A stretch of DNA of 64,000 nt from Streptomyces sp. ITFR-21 (GCF_031844685.1 NZ_CP134606.1:62001-126000), one strand, 5' to 3'. Shown: positions 43,454 to 52,970, numbered from the stretch's first letter. Translations and numbers: made by a program. Notes: generated from the sequence alone by a model not told the origin.

Positions 43454-43843
43454 ATGCACCCCATCCCCATGCTGTACCGCTTCACCGCGAGCGGTCCCAC
43501 GCCCGAACGCGCCCTCGCTGCGGCCACCGCCGAGGACACCGCCCGGCATCATGACCCCTTCGTCCGCCGTGCGGACCTCACGACGGTGAGGCGGGTCGTC
43601 GTCGTCCCGGACCGGGCGCCGCTCCGCGCCGTCGCGGCGGGCTACGTCAACGACTCCTACGCCTCCTTCGAAGGCGCCGACGGCGGCCCTTTGTGCGAGG
43701 ACGACGCCGAATGGCTGGCCGACCGCCTCATCGAGGACGACGACCGCCGCATCCGGGACGGCGCAGCAGGAGCACTGCTGCTGGACGTCCCGGGAGCCGA
43801 ACCGAGCTGGCTCTTCTTCGGCTGGAGCCTCCAGGCGGACTGA
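43454..43843 (+). CDS. hypothetical protein, 129 aa
   Basis: An ATG at 43454 lies behind GAGGA. The protein begins MHPIPMLYRFTASGPTPERA, is acidic in the middle (EGADGGPLCEDDAEWLADRL, then IEDDDRR) and ends SWLFFGWSLQAD. No family is recognised. It is followed after 79 bases by a GNAT gene on the same strand. Confidence 0.55.
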   Translation: MHPIPMLYRFTASGPTPERALAAATAEDTARHHDPFVRRADLTTVRRVVVVPDRAPLRAVAAGYVNDSYASFEGADGGPLCEDDAEWLADRLIEDDDRRIRDGAAGALLLDVPGAEPSWLFFGWSLQAD

Positions 43844-43922
43844 CACCGCGCCCGGCCCGACGCATAGCGCCCCTCCCCGCACACCGCGTACCCGACCAGC
43901 GTCACAGAAGGACCCATCCCCG

Positions 43923-44552
43923 ATGCACACGACCACCCGATCCGGGATCCGCATCCGTACCGCCACTCCCGACGACGGCGACACAGTCGTCGAACTGGCC
44001 TCACTGGTTGATCTTCATCTGCCCATCGAGGCGGTACCCACCGCCCTCGCGCCGATGCGGTTCGCCCTCACCGCCACCGACGACGGTCCGCTGTCCCACC
44101 AGGACAATCACTTTCTGATCGCCGAGGACAACGACGGCTTCCCGGTCGGATCCATTGTCTGTGGACCGCCGAACTGGATCGCCAAGCCTGGCCGCGCCTC
44201 CGGCCTGGTTCGGCGTCGGCTCCTGCGGCGCATTTCGACCGTCCACATTCTGGCTGTCCGGCCCGAGCACCGGCGGCGCGGCGTCGCGCGGGATCTCCTC
44301 CAGCAGGCCGAGGAGACGTTCCGGGGCGCCGGATACGCCGCGCTGACGCTGCGGCACGACCGTGAACTGACCGCGTTCTACCGGCAGCTCGGATACACCA
44401 GCGTCAACCGCCTGTCGCTGATGCTGCCGCCGCAGGAGCTGTTCACGCTCAACGACAGGCCCTGGAAGCACGCGTTCAAGGTCCTGTCCGCTGACGCCTC
44501 CGTCATCACCGTCCAGGGGCTTCCCACCATCACCGGCGTTCTGCCCACCTGA
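43923..44552 (+). CDS. GNAT-family N-acetyltransferase
   Basis: The 209-residue protein begins IRIRTATPDDGDTVVELASL, the usual GNAT first strand and helix. The acetyl-CoA motif A is VHILAVRPEHRRRGVARDLL (residues about 100-120), followed by the AALTLRHDRELTAFYRQLGY end strand. The C-terminal 40 residues are an extra segment. The substrate is unknown. Confidence 0.8.
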   Translation: MHTTTRSGIRIRTATPDDGDTVVELASLVDLHLPIEAVPTALAPMRFALTATDDGPLSHQDNHFLIAEDNDGFPVGSIVCGPPNWIAKPGRASGLVRRRLLRRISTVHILAVRPEHRRRGVARDLLQQAEETFRGAGYAALTLRHDRELTAFYRQLGYTSVNRLSLMLPPQELFTLNDRPWKHAFKVLSADASVITVQGLPTITGVLPT

Positions 44553-44658
44553 CCGACTCCGCGGGCGCAGCCGTCTCTGCGGTCGCAGCTGATCCATATC
44601 TCCCGGTGCCGCGCTGGCCGTGTCCTGCGCGGCACCGTCCCCTGCCCCAAGGATCCCG

Positions 44659-45276
44659 ATGTCTTCGCCCTCCACGCTCTTTCACGCCCAGCGTCTCGCC
44701 GAGCAACTCCCTCCCCTGCCGGAAGACATGAAGGGCAACGACGGCCGCGAACTCGCCCGGCACCGCTTCCTCACCCGCACGCTGAAGGTACTGAGCAGCG
44801 GTGGGACCGTGACCGGCGACCGGGCGGAGGACTGGAGGCGGGTGACGCGGCAGCTTGCCCTGCTCTGGCAGATGGCGAACGCCCGTGAGTTCCGGCTGAG
44901 TGTGAGCGGCCTGGAGCTGGTCTCGCTGGAGGCCGAGTCCCTGGAGCCGGCCCCCGCAGGGCGCCCCGCCGCCACCGGCCCGCTCGGCGGCGATCTGATC
45001 CATCCCTGGCAGGCAGCCGTCGGCGACTGGGTCTCGGTGCCCGGCTGTCCCCCGGGGCCGTTCGCCGAGGCTTCCATGGCCATGCCGGATCAGGAGGGCA
45101 TTGCCGGAACGGTGGTGATCGTCGACCAGTGGCACCGCTTCAACCCCGGCGGAGCGCCGCACGCCGAGGTGCTCGTCGACAGCGACGCGCTGATCGAACG
45201 GCTGGACGCCGGGGCAGAACGCGCCCGGGCTCGTGAGCAGTGGGACGAGGACCGCCGGCGGTGGCACGCCGGATAA
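44659..45276 (+). CDS. hypothetical protein, 205 aa
   Basis: An ATG at 44659 lies behind AAGGA. The protein is helical at first (LFHAQRLAEQLPPLPEDMKG, then DWRRVTRQLALLWQMANARE). A loop-rich middle follows (VGDWVSVPGCPPGPFAEASM), and the chain ends RAREQWDEDRRRWHAG. No domain is recognised. A hairpin at 45482-45519 may terminate the transcript. Confidence 0.55.
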   Translation: MSSPSTLFHAQRLAEQLPPLPEDMKGNDGRELARHRFLTRTLKVLSSGGTVTGDRAEDWRRVTRQLALLWQMANAREFRLSVSGLELVSLEAESLEPAPAGRPAATGPLGGDLIHPWQAAVGDWVSVPGCPPGPFAEASMAMPDQEGIAGTVVIVDQWHRFNPGGAPHAEVLVDSDALIERLDAGAERARAREQWDEDRRRWHAG

Positions 45277-45481
45277 GGGGCCATCCTCGTGACATCAATC
45301 GGGTGACCGGCCGGGTCAAACCGGGGGTGACGGACCGCGTGCTCCCGCCTGCAGCGTGCTCAACGGCGTCCCGGCAGCGCCCGGCCGTGGGACGCAGCCA
45401 CCCATTCGACCTGTTCGACTGGAGGGACGGCAGCGGCGCCTGATGGGCAATCCAAAGTCGTAGGATCAGCCCCAACCAAAT

Positions 45482-45519
45482 AGAACGACCCCCGAGCTTG
45501 GCCGCGTGGGGGTCGTTCT
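45482..45519 (+). terminator. hairpin terminator between gene blocks
   Basis: AGAACGACCCCC (45482-45493) pairs exactly with 45508-45519 around a 14-base loop, followed by T-rich TCGATACTC. It is the only strong structure in the gap from 45277 to 45734, which otherwise has no supported gene. Confidence 0.6.
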
Positions 45520-45734
45520 TCGATACTCGCTGGTTCCGAGAGTAACCCGCGCGGGCGCCATCGTGCGAGCCCGCCTGGTTGCCGAGGAGCAGTCAGGAGC
45601 ACTCCCCCTATGGACGAACAGAGCAACGGCGCCGAACTGGGTCTCCGGCCGGTGCAGCCCTTCGGATCGACGCGGGTCCCCGGAGAGCGGGCCCGTGTGG
45701 TCGGCGCCCGGGCGCAGACGGACGGCAGCAGGTA

Positions 45735-46145
45735 GTGGCGAAGAAGAAGGACCAGGAGGAAACCCATGCCGTCAGCGTGACCCGCGGCGAGGGACCTGGC
45801 CTTGACTGGGTCAAGATCGACTACCGGGTAGCGCGCGACGGGTCGCTGTCCCCGAACTCCAAGGCCCTGTACATGGCGTTGGCGACGTACGTGGACATCG
45901 ACACCCGCGCCTCGGACTACCGGCCGCCGTACCGCCGGGAGCTGGCCTCCAACATCGGCAGGTCGGTCTCGACGGTGGAACGGAGCCTGGTCGAACTGAA
46001 GGAGTACAAGCTCCTCAAGATCGTCAACCAGTACGACGACGAGAACCCGAAGCTCCTGAAGGCGTCGAACTACATCCTTCTCGACGGAGGATGGTGGGCG
46101 CGCCGCGTCCTGGAGCGCCTGGAGGCCGCGCAGCAGGGAGCGTAG
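45735..46145 (+). CDS. winged-helix replication initiator-like protein
   Basis: The 136-residue protein starts at GTG 45735 behind GGCAGCAGG. The core reads DWVKIDYRVARDGSLSPNSK, then ALYMALATYVD, then YRRELASNIGRSVSTVERSL, VELKEYKLLKIVNQ. This is a winged helix of the HTH_36/plasmid-initiator kind, as also found in phage replisome organisers. Right after it lies a cluster of palindromic iterons (46211-46363), so it probably binds them to initiate replication or to repress itself. This is inferred from arrangement, not shown. Confidence 0.65.
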   Translation: MAKKKDQEETHAVSVTRGEGPGLDWVKIDYRVARDGSLSPNSKALYMALATYVDIDTRASDYRPPYRRELASNIGRSVSTVERSLVELKEYKLLKIVNQYDDENPKLLKASNYILLDGGWWARRVLERLEAAQQGA

Positions 46146-46210
46146 CAAAACAGCAGGTCAAGGGCCCGGAGCCGTGCGCTGTCGGGCCCTTTGCCTGGCT
46201 TCTGACCTAG

Positions 46211-46363
46211 CCTCACGGGTGAAGCCACCCCCTGAAAGGGAGGTCGCAGGACCTCACCTCACCGGTGAGGTGAGGGTGGCGGCACCCGTGATGTGAGGGT
46301 CACTTCACCCGCGAGGTGAGAGGTAGCCTCACCGGTGAGGTGGAGGTGACTTCACCGGTGAGG
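46211..46363. repeat. iteron cluster, candidate plasmid replication origin
   Basis: Core TCACCGGTGA occurs exactly at 46259-46268, 46329-46338 and 46352-46361. Variants are at 46213-46222 (TCACGGGTGA) and 46305-46314 (TCACCCGCGA). The first exact copy is the centre of a perfect 24-bp palindrome (46252-46275). More half-sites (GGTGAGG) are scattered between. Such clustered palindromic repeats beside an initiator-like gene are the hallmark of iteron origins or of a strongly autoregulated operator. Confidence 0.7.
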
Positions 46364-46708
46364 TAGTACATCAAGAGTCAGATCAAGAAGAGGACAGTCG
46401 AGAACCACAGTCCTCGAGCCACATCACGAACCATCCGTGTGCTGCGCACCCTCATCAACTGCCGGGGGCTAACGCCGCCCCCGGCCACCCCGCGCCAGCG
46501 CCTTGGATGCGCTGGACCATCCCCCAGTCACCGATCTGCGCTGCGCGCACCATTCCAGGCCCTTGGGGGCCTTCCATTGATCAGTGCCTCCTGGATACCT
46601 GTGGTTGCCCACCGTCGTGGCTGAGAACCCACCTGATGTCTGAACAGAAACCACAGGACGCGCGCGCGAGGAAGCAACGCAGCACCGCCAGGATCAGCCC
46701 GGCCGCGT
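46364..46708. other. intergenic region beyond the iterons
   Basis: A 9-bp hairpin GCCGGGGGC (46461-46469 with 46477-46485) may end the initiator transcript. The stretch 46375-46440 is comparatively AT-rich (CATCAAGAGTCAGATCAAG), as expected of a melting region. A 29-codon frame at 46636-46725 (MSEQKPQDARARKQRS) is possible but weakly supported. Confidence 0.4.
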
Positions 46709-48769
46709 TCAGGACGACGCAGTGAGGTGGTCCTCGTACCACGCTGCAAGGTGGGCGGGGTCCTGCGGGATGGACCTCACCAGGCGGCGCAGCGGCGCGC
46801 GCACGGGACGCAGATCCTGGCAGGCCAGGGCTGCCAGATCGGTAGAGCGCAGGGCGGCGACGCCGGCGAGGTGTCGCTCTTCGAAGGTGTGGGGACCGGT
46901 GAGTCGGTCGGCTGCGGCGAGGTAGCGGGTGACGAACGGGTCGAGGGCCGTCCGGTGGGCGGCCAGATGACGAAGGTAGGCGCTGCTGTCGACTGGGGCT
47001 CCGTTGGCCTCTTCCACGGGGTGGGGCGAGGACAGCTCGAACCAGTCGCTGACGTGAGCCGTCAGGGAGCGGGGGTAGTCGTTCGGGTCATCGGGAGAGG
47101 TCGGGTCGATCTGCCAGTGCCCGTCGGCCGCTCCCTGGGCGGAGTCCACCCGCTGGCCCAGCTGCGCGAGGACACTGGCGAAGGCAGCGAAGCCAAGGAC
47201 GTAGTCGGCTCCGGCGAGGACGGTACGGATCGTGGGCTCGGCCGGAACGGGAGCAGGCAGCAGGAGGCGCTGCTTGCGGTGCTCGCGCTGGAAGGGCAGG
47301 CAGACGGATGCCTCGATCGCGGCGTGCTCGGCCAGCAGAACCGCGGCGGCCTGTGACGGCGCTGCCTCGCGCTCCCACTCCACCGTGTCCTCCTCGCCGG
47401 CGAGGTCGGTCAGGCCGAGGCTTTCCAGATGTACGCGGTAGACGCCGGTGCCGCTGGCGGTGAGCTCCAGTGTGCCGTCCCGGCCGGGCAGCGGCCGGGT
47501 GGAGCGGGCGCCCAGGAGGTCGTCGCAGGTCCAGGAGGGCCGGGTTCTGGGGCGGGTGGCGGCGGCGAGGGCCCAGTCGAGCAGGTGGACGAGTTCGTCC
47601 TGGCCGGCGCACAACAGGCGGGAGTCGTCCGGTGATCCGCCGAGGGTGTGCGCGCCGATGCGTACGAGGTCGGCGTCGGGGAGGTCGGTGACCTCCTCCG
47701 CGCCGGGCGGGATGCACGGGTCGGCGCCGTGGACGGAGCCCTCCGGGTAGGTGCGGCAGCTGCCCGCCCAGCCGCCGGCGTCGTACAGGCTGGCGTGCGC
47801 GGGGTCGGCGAGGATCCGGGCAGCGACGGCCAGGGCGTGCTCGGCGGCCTGCACGAGGACGGGGTCGGGGCGGTTGCCGGCCAGGTGGCACAAGGCCAGG
47901 GCGGCGTGGTCGTGCGCCGCGACGGACGGTTCCACCGCGGTGACGATGTCGAGTACGGCGGCATGGGGGTCAGCCGGGCCCTGGGCGGGGATCCGGCCGG
48001 CGGGCCACAGGGCCAGGGGCAGGGAGCGCGAGGTCCACAACGGCAGGACGGTGGGAGTGCCCTCGCATGCCTCGATCAGGTGGAGGCTGCCGAGGTGTCG
48101 GGTGGTGAACAGGTTGACGTGGCCGTTTCGTGCGAGGGCATCGACCAGGCGGATGCGGCGCAGCGTGGCGGAGAGGTGGTCGGCGATCCCCGCGAGGTCC
48201 GTTTCCTGAGATGCTGCCCGCTCCGCTTCGTCGACGATCACGGGAATCCAGTGCGGCATCAGGCTGGCGTGGTCGGCCGACCGTTGAGCGAGTGCCTGAC
48301 GCCAGGTCGTCTCGTCGATGCCCTCCAGCGAAAGCGTCATCCCGGCCAGGGTCAGGACGATGCCGTCACGGTGCGGCGCCCAGCGCAGGCCTGCGACGCC
48401 TGGGCCTTCCGACCGGTACGCGAGCGCGTCGATCCAACGGGGCAACTGGGAGGGGGCGATGCGCACGACCAGTTCCGTGGGGCGCGGGGTGAGGCTGCGG
48501 ATGCCGAGCGGGCCGCCGGTGAGCGTGGAGCGATGACGGCCATAGGCGTGCATGAGGGCGTGGAGGATCTGGGCTTCGCCGCAGGCCTGTTCGGCCGTTG
48601 CCGTGGGGATGAGGCGTTGAAGGTCAGCGAGTTCGGCCAGCTCGATCCGCGCGGTCTCCTCGGTCTCGCCGGTGGCCATCTGGCGCAGCGCGGTCGGCGG
48701 AAGCGCCGCATCGGTGGAACGCAGGCCCCACTGCTGGCGAGGCGTATACGGCGTCAGGGTGAGGGTCAC
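46709..48769 (-). CDS. large hypothetical protein, 686 aa
   Basis: A GTG at 48769 lies behind GGGAG. The protein begins MTLTLTPYTPRQQWGLRSTD and has a helical region (ETARIELAELADLQRLIPTA). The middle is mixed alpha/beta (LPRWIDALAYRSEGPGVAGL; LTLAGMTLSLEGIDETTW). Ala-rich helices make up the C-terminal half (HDHAALALCHLAGNRPDPVL). No motif assigns a function. It ends in a helical tail (PLRRLVRSIPQDPAHLAAWY). It may belong with nearby plasmid maintenance genes. Confidence 0.6.
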   Translation of the reverse strand: MTLTLTPYTPRQQWGLRSTDAALPPTALRQMATGETEETARIELAELADLQRLIPTATAEQACGEAQILHALMHAYGRHRSTLTGGPLGIRSLTPRPTELVVRIAPSQLPRWIDALAYRSEGPGVAGLRWAPHRDGIVLTLAGMTLSLEGIDETTWRQALAQRSADHASLMPHWIPVIVDEAERAASQETDLAGIADHLSATLRRIRLVDALARNGHVNLFTTRHLGSLHLIEACEGTPTVLPLWTSRSLPLALWPAGRIPAQGPADPHAAVLDIVTAVEPSVAAHDHAALALCHLAGNRPDPVLVQAAEHALAVAARILADPAHASLYDAGGWAGSCRTYPEGSVHGADPCIPPGAEEVTDLPDADLVRIGAHTLGGSPDDSRLLCAGQDELVHLLDWALAAATRPRTRPSWTCDDLLGARSTRPLPGRDGTLELTASGTGVYRVHLESLGLTDLAGEEDTVEWEREAAPSQAAAVLLAEHAAIEASVCLPFQREHRKQRLLLPAPVPAEPTIRTVLAGADYVLGFAAFASVLAQLGQRVDSAQGAADGHWQIDPTSPDDPNDYPRSLTAHVSDWFELSSPHPVEEANGAPVDSSAYLRHLAAHRTALDPFVTRYLAAADRLTGPHTFEERHLAGVAALRSTDLAALACQDLRPVRAPLRRLVRSIPQDPAHLAAWYEDHLTASS

Positions 48770-49027
48770 GGCAGCTCCCAGGGTGATTTCCGTCTGTCAC
48801 CTGCTACAGGTGTGCGAGGAGCACGCGGTGTGACAGCGGGAGCGCACGAGTTTCCGGGTGGGTGAAGCGGGAGGATTCGAGTGGCCACCGGCGAGGGTCT
48901 GCCGGTGGGGGCGAACTGGTTGCGAACCCGCCGTACGCGCGGATCGACGGCACCGAGCGCCTGGAGACCGGGCGGGGAACCGCCGGGGCGGTGCCGGAGG
49001 GATCGAAGCATGTGCCGCACGGGGTCC

Positions 49028-49303
49028 TTACCGGCGCCGCCACCAGCGTCGGTCCGGGCGGAACGGTTCGGACTGCTCCGGCTCATACGGCGGAGCGATG
49101 CGATCCGGTTCCAGGCCCACCTTGTCCGGATGCACACAGGCCGGCATTCGGTCCGCGGTGTAGCGGTGGCCGTCCTGCGGGTCGAACGGGCAGTCTCTGC
49201 TGGGCCGGTCGAAGACCACAAAGCCCGCTCGGGGAAGCCGTAGCGCCGGACAGATGCCGCAGCAACGGTGGTCCCCATCCGGATCGATGAAGGGCCCCTC
49301 CAT
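49028..49303 (-). CDS. small Cys-rich hypothetical protein, 91 aa
   Basis: An ATG at 49303 opens MEGPFIDPDGDHRCCGICPA, continuing VVFDRPSRDCPFDP and CVHPDKVGLEPDR. The Cys/His set (CCGIC, DC, CVH) suggests a metal-binding fold. The protein-like composition and a lone ATG support it; no family is known. Confidence 0.45.
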   Translation of the reverse strand: MEGPFIDPDGDHRCCGICPALRLPRAGFVVFDRPSRDCPFDPQDGHRYTADRMPACVHPDKVGLEPDRIAPPYEPEQSEPFRPDRRWWRRR

Positions 49304-49421
49304 GCCGTCGCCTCTCAGACGCGGGTCGCGGCCAGGATCGGTTCGGCCCGTGGCGCGCCCGCGGCGGTGCGCCTGAGCTGTTCCGGCTTCCCCACGGGGC
49401 CTGCGACGCCCGATCGTGCGG

Positions 49422-49976
49422 TCACCAGGACAGCTTGGGGAGCGGCCGCTGGGCCAGCTCTACGGTGTCGGCGACGGCGAGGATGCGCGCCGCCGTCTGC
49501 TCGCCGACCGCCTCGGCAAGGATCTCCGGACTGGGGGCGATCAGGATCCACGACCGGTTGGGCAGAACGATGAGGGAGGCGATCGCCTCGGCGAGCGCGC
49601 CGGCTTCCAGGGCCATCATCGCCTGTACGTCGACGGAATCGGGAGCGAGCGGTCCTTTGGCCTCACGGACCAGGTCGACCGACACGGTCACGTCGTCGAC
49701 CACCGTCACCGCGGTGGTGTTCGCGATGACACGCGGGTCGTACGTCCGCTTCAGCTCGCTGGCGCCGTGGACCGTGATCTCGTGGCTGTTGTAGCCGGCC
49801 GCGAGCAGACGGCGTACTGCTGCGTAGGCGGTGTGGGTCTTCCCTGACCAGTGCGGACCGAGCAGCAGGAGCCGGGCAGGTGCACCGGACAGGACAGTAG
49901 AGCACCACTGCTCGATGGCCGGATGGTCGGTTTCGGCGTCCTGGAACAGGGCTGGGACGATGTCGGGGCGGGTCAT
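49422..49976 (-). CDS. P-loop ATPase, DnaA/DnaC-like
   Basis: The 184-residue protein starts at ATG 49976. The Walker A motif is LLLLGPHWSGKTHTAYAAVR (near residue 40) and the Walker B-like strand is TAVTVVDDVTV. The arrangement (short N-terminus, P-loop, Walker B, then ASLIVLPNRSWILIAPSPEI) resembles small AAA+ loaders of the DnaC/IstB kind. No partner transposase or helicase is adjacent, so the role is unknown. A long upstream frame to 50186 has a poor N-terminus. Confidence 0.6.
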   Translation of the reverse strand: MTRPDIVPALFQDAETDHPAIEQWCSTVLSGAPARLLLLGPHWSGKTHTAYAAVRRLLAAGYNSHEITVHGASELKRTYDPRVIANTTAVTVVDDVTVSVDLVREAKGPLAPDSVDVQAMMALEAGALAEAIASLIVLPNRSWILIAPSPEILAEAVGEQTAARILAVADTVELAQRPLPKLSW

Positions 49977-50189
49977 CGCACCAGCGTATGCGCCGGCTCC
50001 GGGGCCGCGTGCCTTACCGGTCAGCCGCGGCAGCAGGTGGTGCGAAGGGGAGAACGAGTCAGTCGTCGGGCGGGGTTGCGTACGACGGGGGTGTCGGCTG
50101 GAGCCCTCTTCCGCCGAGCACCCCTGTCCTCTACGGTAAGTAGCCGAACAAACCCCCCACCGTGTTGGTCGAAGTTCCGGGAGCACTCC

Positions 50190-51161
50190 TTGGTAGACCG
50201 TCGCCGGCTTCTCTCCCTCGGCACCGGAGTCGGGATTGCCTCGTTCCTTCCCGGACCCGCCTTCGCTGCCGCCCCGGATCTGGCCCGGCTTGGGCAGGAA
50301 CTCGCGGCCGGACGGTCTGAGTTCCAGGCCGCCCGTTACACCGCCCTTGCTCGCCGTCTGCCCACTCTCCAGTTCGCTGCAGCGACCGCCCTGAGGCAGT
50401 CGACGGGTTCAGCGCGACGCTCGGCGAGCGCCGTCCTCGCGCGGGTGCACATCCTCGCCAGCGAGCTCAGCGTCAAGGCCGGTGATAGCGAGACCGCTTG
50501 GTCACATGCCCAAGAAGCCCTCGCAGCGGCCGGGGTCTGCGGAGATCCTGCCGTTCTCGCCGATGCCACCCGGATCTGTGCGACCCCGCTACGCAGGCAG
50601 GGCCGCGCTGGTGATGCGGTGCTGCTGCTCGAAGGCACTCTCCGCCGGCTTGACGCCGAATCACCCCGAGCCACGCCCGTGGTCTTGACGGCTGCGGGCT
50701 CGCTGGCGCTCTCCGCGGCGTACTCGGCCGCGCTCGCCGGGCAGAAGGCGACGGCGCTGGAACTGGTCGAACGAGCCCAGGACGCAGCCGACCGTCTGGT
50801 TACCCCTGCCCGGCGCCGTTCGGGCGAACTGTCCTCGCAGCAGGTCCAGCTGTACCAGGTCGGGGTGCATCATCTTCTCGGACAGGATCGGACGGCCGTC
50901 CGCATCGCCCGGCAGATCGACCCCCGGGCCCTGCCGACACCCGAACGTCGGGCGAGACTCGCCACGGACACCGCTCGTGCACTGGTCGCTCTCGACGCGC
51001 ACGACGAAGCGTTCACGGCACTGCTCTCGATCGAGGCGGCCGCGCCCGAGGATGCGGGCCGACCGTCGGTGCGTGCTCTGACCAGCGAACTCCTCACGCG
51101 CCGACCAGCGTTGCCAGGGCTTCGTGACTTCGCCGTCCGGACGCACGCCGTCTCCGTGTGA
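50190..51161 (+). CDS. TPR-like regulator fragment lacking an HTH domain
   Basis: The 323-residue protein starts at TTG 50190 behind CCGGGAGC. It begins VDRRRLLSLGTGVGIASFLP, the linker that follows the HTH in XRE/TPR regulators of Streptomyces. Helical repeats follow (SASAVLARVHILASELSVKA; AALAGQKATALELVERAQDA). No HTH is found in the 340 bases upstream. It is either a truncated regulator or a stand-alone TPR protein. The N-terminal hydrophobic stretch looks like a signal peptide but is normal for this linker. Confidence 0.65.
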   Translation: MVDRRRLLSLGTGVGIASFLPGPAFAAAPDLARLGQELAAGRSEFQAARYTALARRLPTLQFAAATALRQSTGSARRSASAVLARVHILASELSVKAGDSETAWSHAQEALAAAGVCGDPAVLADATRICATPLRRQGRAGDAVLLLEGTLRRLDAESPRATPVVLTAAGSLALSAAYSAALAGQKATALELVERAQDAADRLVTPARRRSGELSSQQVQLYQVGVHHLLGQDRTAVRIARQIDPRALPTPERRARLATDTARALVALDAHDEAFTALLSIEAAAPEDAGRPSVRALTSELLTRRPALPGLRDFAVRTHAVSV

Positions 51162-51175
51162 CAAGGAGGCACCTT

Positions 51176-52702
51176 TCATGACCGGCTGACGACCGGCGTG
51201 GTCCGGACGACACGCCGGCTCGCGCTGCCGGCCGCCGCAGGGGGCAGTTCGGTGACGATCTCACGGACCTTGCTGGAGGTGAGGACCGCGGTGATCAGCG
51301 CTGTGGCCGGCCAGAGCGCGAGACCAGCGGTCAGCGTTGCGGAAGCGGCGAGGCCTGCGTGGTTGGCGGCGAGCAGCAGGGCGGCGGTGTGGAGGGCGCC
51401 GGCGGTGGCGGCGAGGTCGGCGTGGGGGGCGGAGCGGTGCAGGACGTGCTGGACGGTCCGGCGTACTGCGGTGGAGCAGATGACGAGTGTGGGACCGCCC
51501 AGGACGGCGGTGGCCAGTGCGACCCACCACATTGACGGATGCTCGGCGAGGAGGCCGACGGATGTGCCGAGGGCGATCAGCAGCATGGTGAACAAGCCGG
51601 CTGTGGTGATGCGCAGTTCTCCCGCGCGGGCCTCCTGGGGGGCGCCGTGCGGGCGGAAGGCACTGAGGAGCAGGCCTGCGAGCATGCCCAGCGCGAGTGG
51701 CCACGGACCGGGCATCGGGGTGGTCCAGGCGAGCTCGCCGGCGATGGCCGCGCCGGTCACCGTGCCCGCCCACAGCGCGGTGACGCGTGAGCGCGCACCG
51801 CGGCGGGGAGCCGCGGGGGTGTCCAGAACGGTGGGCGCCGGCGGCACACGATGCGCAGCAACGGTCGGCAGGGCGGCGAGCTCGGTGCGCAGCCGGGAGA
51901 GCCGCTTCAAGGTCTCGGCGGCCGTCGGGCGGGCAGCCGGGTCCTTGTCCAGGAGCTCTAGGACCAGGCGGTCAAGTTCGTGGGGGACGCCGGGGCGCAG
52001 GGCGGACGGGCGGACGGGGGTGTCGTGGACGTGCTGGTGGAGTAGTTGCCAGCCGGAGCCGGTGAAGGGGGCTGCGCCGGTGAGGAGTTCGTGGATCAGG
52101 CAGCCCAACGAGTACATGTCGCTGGCTGCGCCCAGGTCTGTGTCGCCGCGGGCCTGCTCGGGGGACATGTACGCGGGCGTGCCGATGACGGCGCCGGCGA
52201 CGGTCAGGGTGTGGTGGCTGGTGATGCGGGTGAGACGGGCGATGCCGAAATCGCACAGCATCGCGGAGCCGTGATTGATGAGGATGTTGGACGGCTTGAC
52301 GTCGCGGTGGACGATCCCGGCCTGGTGGGCGGCGTGCAGGGCGTGGCTGATCTGAGCGGTCCAGGTCAGGGTGTCCGTGAGGGGAAGCGGGCCGGTGATG
52401 AGCGCGTTCAGGGGCGGGCCGTCGACGAGGTCCATGGCGAGGAAAAGGGCCCGCCGACCGCCGAGGTCGGCGGCGCCGTGGTCCCGGACGGCGACGACGT
52501 GCGGGTGGGAGAGGTGCGCGGCGACACCTGCCTCCCGACGGAAGGCGGCTTCGCGGACGGTGTCGCCTTCCCCCAGGATGATGATCTTGAGAGCGACGTC
52601 GTGGCCGTGGTGGAGGTCTTCGGCGCGCCACACCTCGCCCATGCCTCCGCTGCCGAGGGCTTCCTCCAGCCGGTAGCGGCTGGCGATGGTCGTGCCGCGC
52701 AT
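51176..52702 (-). CDS. Ser/Thr protein kinase with C-terminal membrane domain
   Basis: The 508-residue protein starts at ATG 52702 behind AGGAG. The kinase domain (residues about 8-265) shows GSGGMGEVWRAED (P-loop), VALKI (Lys), HRDVKPSNILI (catalytic loop), CDFGIARL (DFG) and GTPAYMSPEQARGDTDLGAA. From about residue 305 there are four or more hydrophobic segments (ITTAGLFTMLLIALGTSVGL; LAASATLTAGLALWPATALI), so the C-terminus is in the membrane. This is PknB/Hanks-type signalling. The substrate is unknown. Confidence 0.88.
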   Translation of the reverse strand: MRGTTIASRYRLEEALGSGGMGEVWRAEDLHHGHDVALKIIILGEGDTVREAAFRREAGVAAHLSHPHVVAVRDHGAADLGGRRALFLAMDLVDGPPLNALITGPLPLTDTLTWTAQISHALHAAHQAGIVHRDVKPSNILINHGSAMLCDFGIARLTRITSHHTLTVAGAVIGTPAYMSPEQARGDTDLGAASDMYSLGCLIHELLTGAAPFTGSGWQLLHQHVHDTPVRPSALRPGVPHELDRLVLELLDKDPAARPTAAETLKRLSRLRTELAALPTVAAHRVPPAPTVLDTPAAPRRGARSRVTALWAGTVTGAAIAGELAWTTPMPGPWPLALGMLAGLLLSAFRPHGAPQEARAGELRITTAGLFTMLLIALGTSVGLLAEHPSMWWVALATAVLGGPTLVICSTAVRRTVQHVLHRSAPHADLAATAGALHTAALLLAANHAGLAASATLTAGLALWPATALITAVLTSSKVREIVTELPPAAAGSASRRVVRTTPVVSRS

Positions 52703-52970
52703 CGCTCCTCCTGCCCTGCGTTCTCGTTCGGTGTCCCGGGCCGGGCGCCCGCGACACCGCATGGGCGCGGGCGCGCCCATGCGGTGTCGCGGAGCATACG
52801 TAAACGCTGCGCAGCCGCCCGGTCGCGCCGGCCAGCCGGCTGCCCTCCCCCGGCGTTCTGAGCTTCGTCGAGGCTCCGGGCATCGTGGCCCGGACGTGCT
52901 CGGTTTCCGTCGCGGAACCGACGCGGGACAATGCGGATGCCATCAGCACCAAGCACGAGGGACGGGTCCG

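Noticed and set aside
46636..46725. 29-codon gene MSEQKPQDARARKQRS...
   Set aside because: There is no ribosome binding site and it overlaps the end of the convergent gene; kept only as a remark.
49851..50189. 113-residue upstream extension of the TPR protein
   Set aside because: It has no protein-like composition, overlaps the P-loop gene on the other strand, and TTG 50190 has a good ribosome binding site.
50190..50280. Apparent signal peptide (SLGTGVGIASFLPGPAFA)
   Set aside because: The same hydrophobic linker occurs inside cytoplasmic XRE/TPR regulators, so secretion is not supported.
52686..52970. Upstream extension of the zinc-knuckle gene at 52971
   Set aside because: It overlaps the kinase start and is low-complexity in composition.
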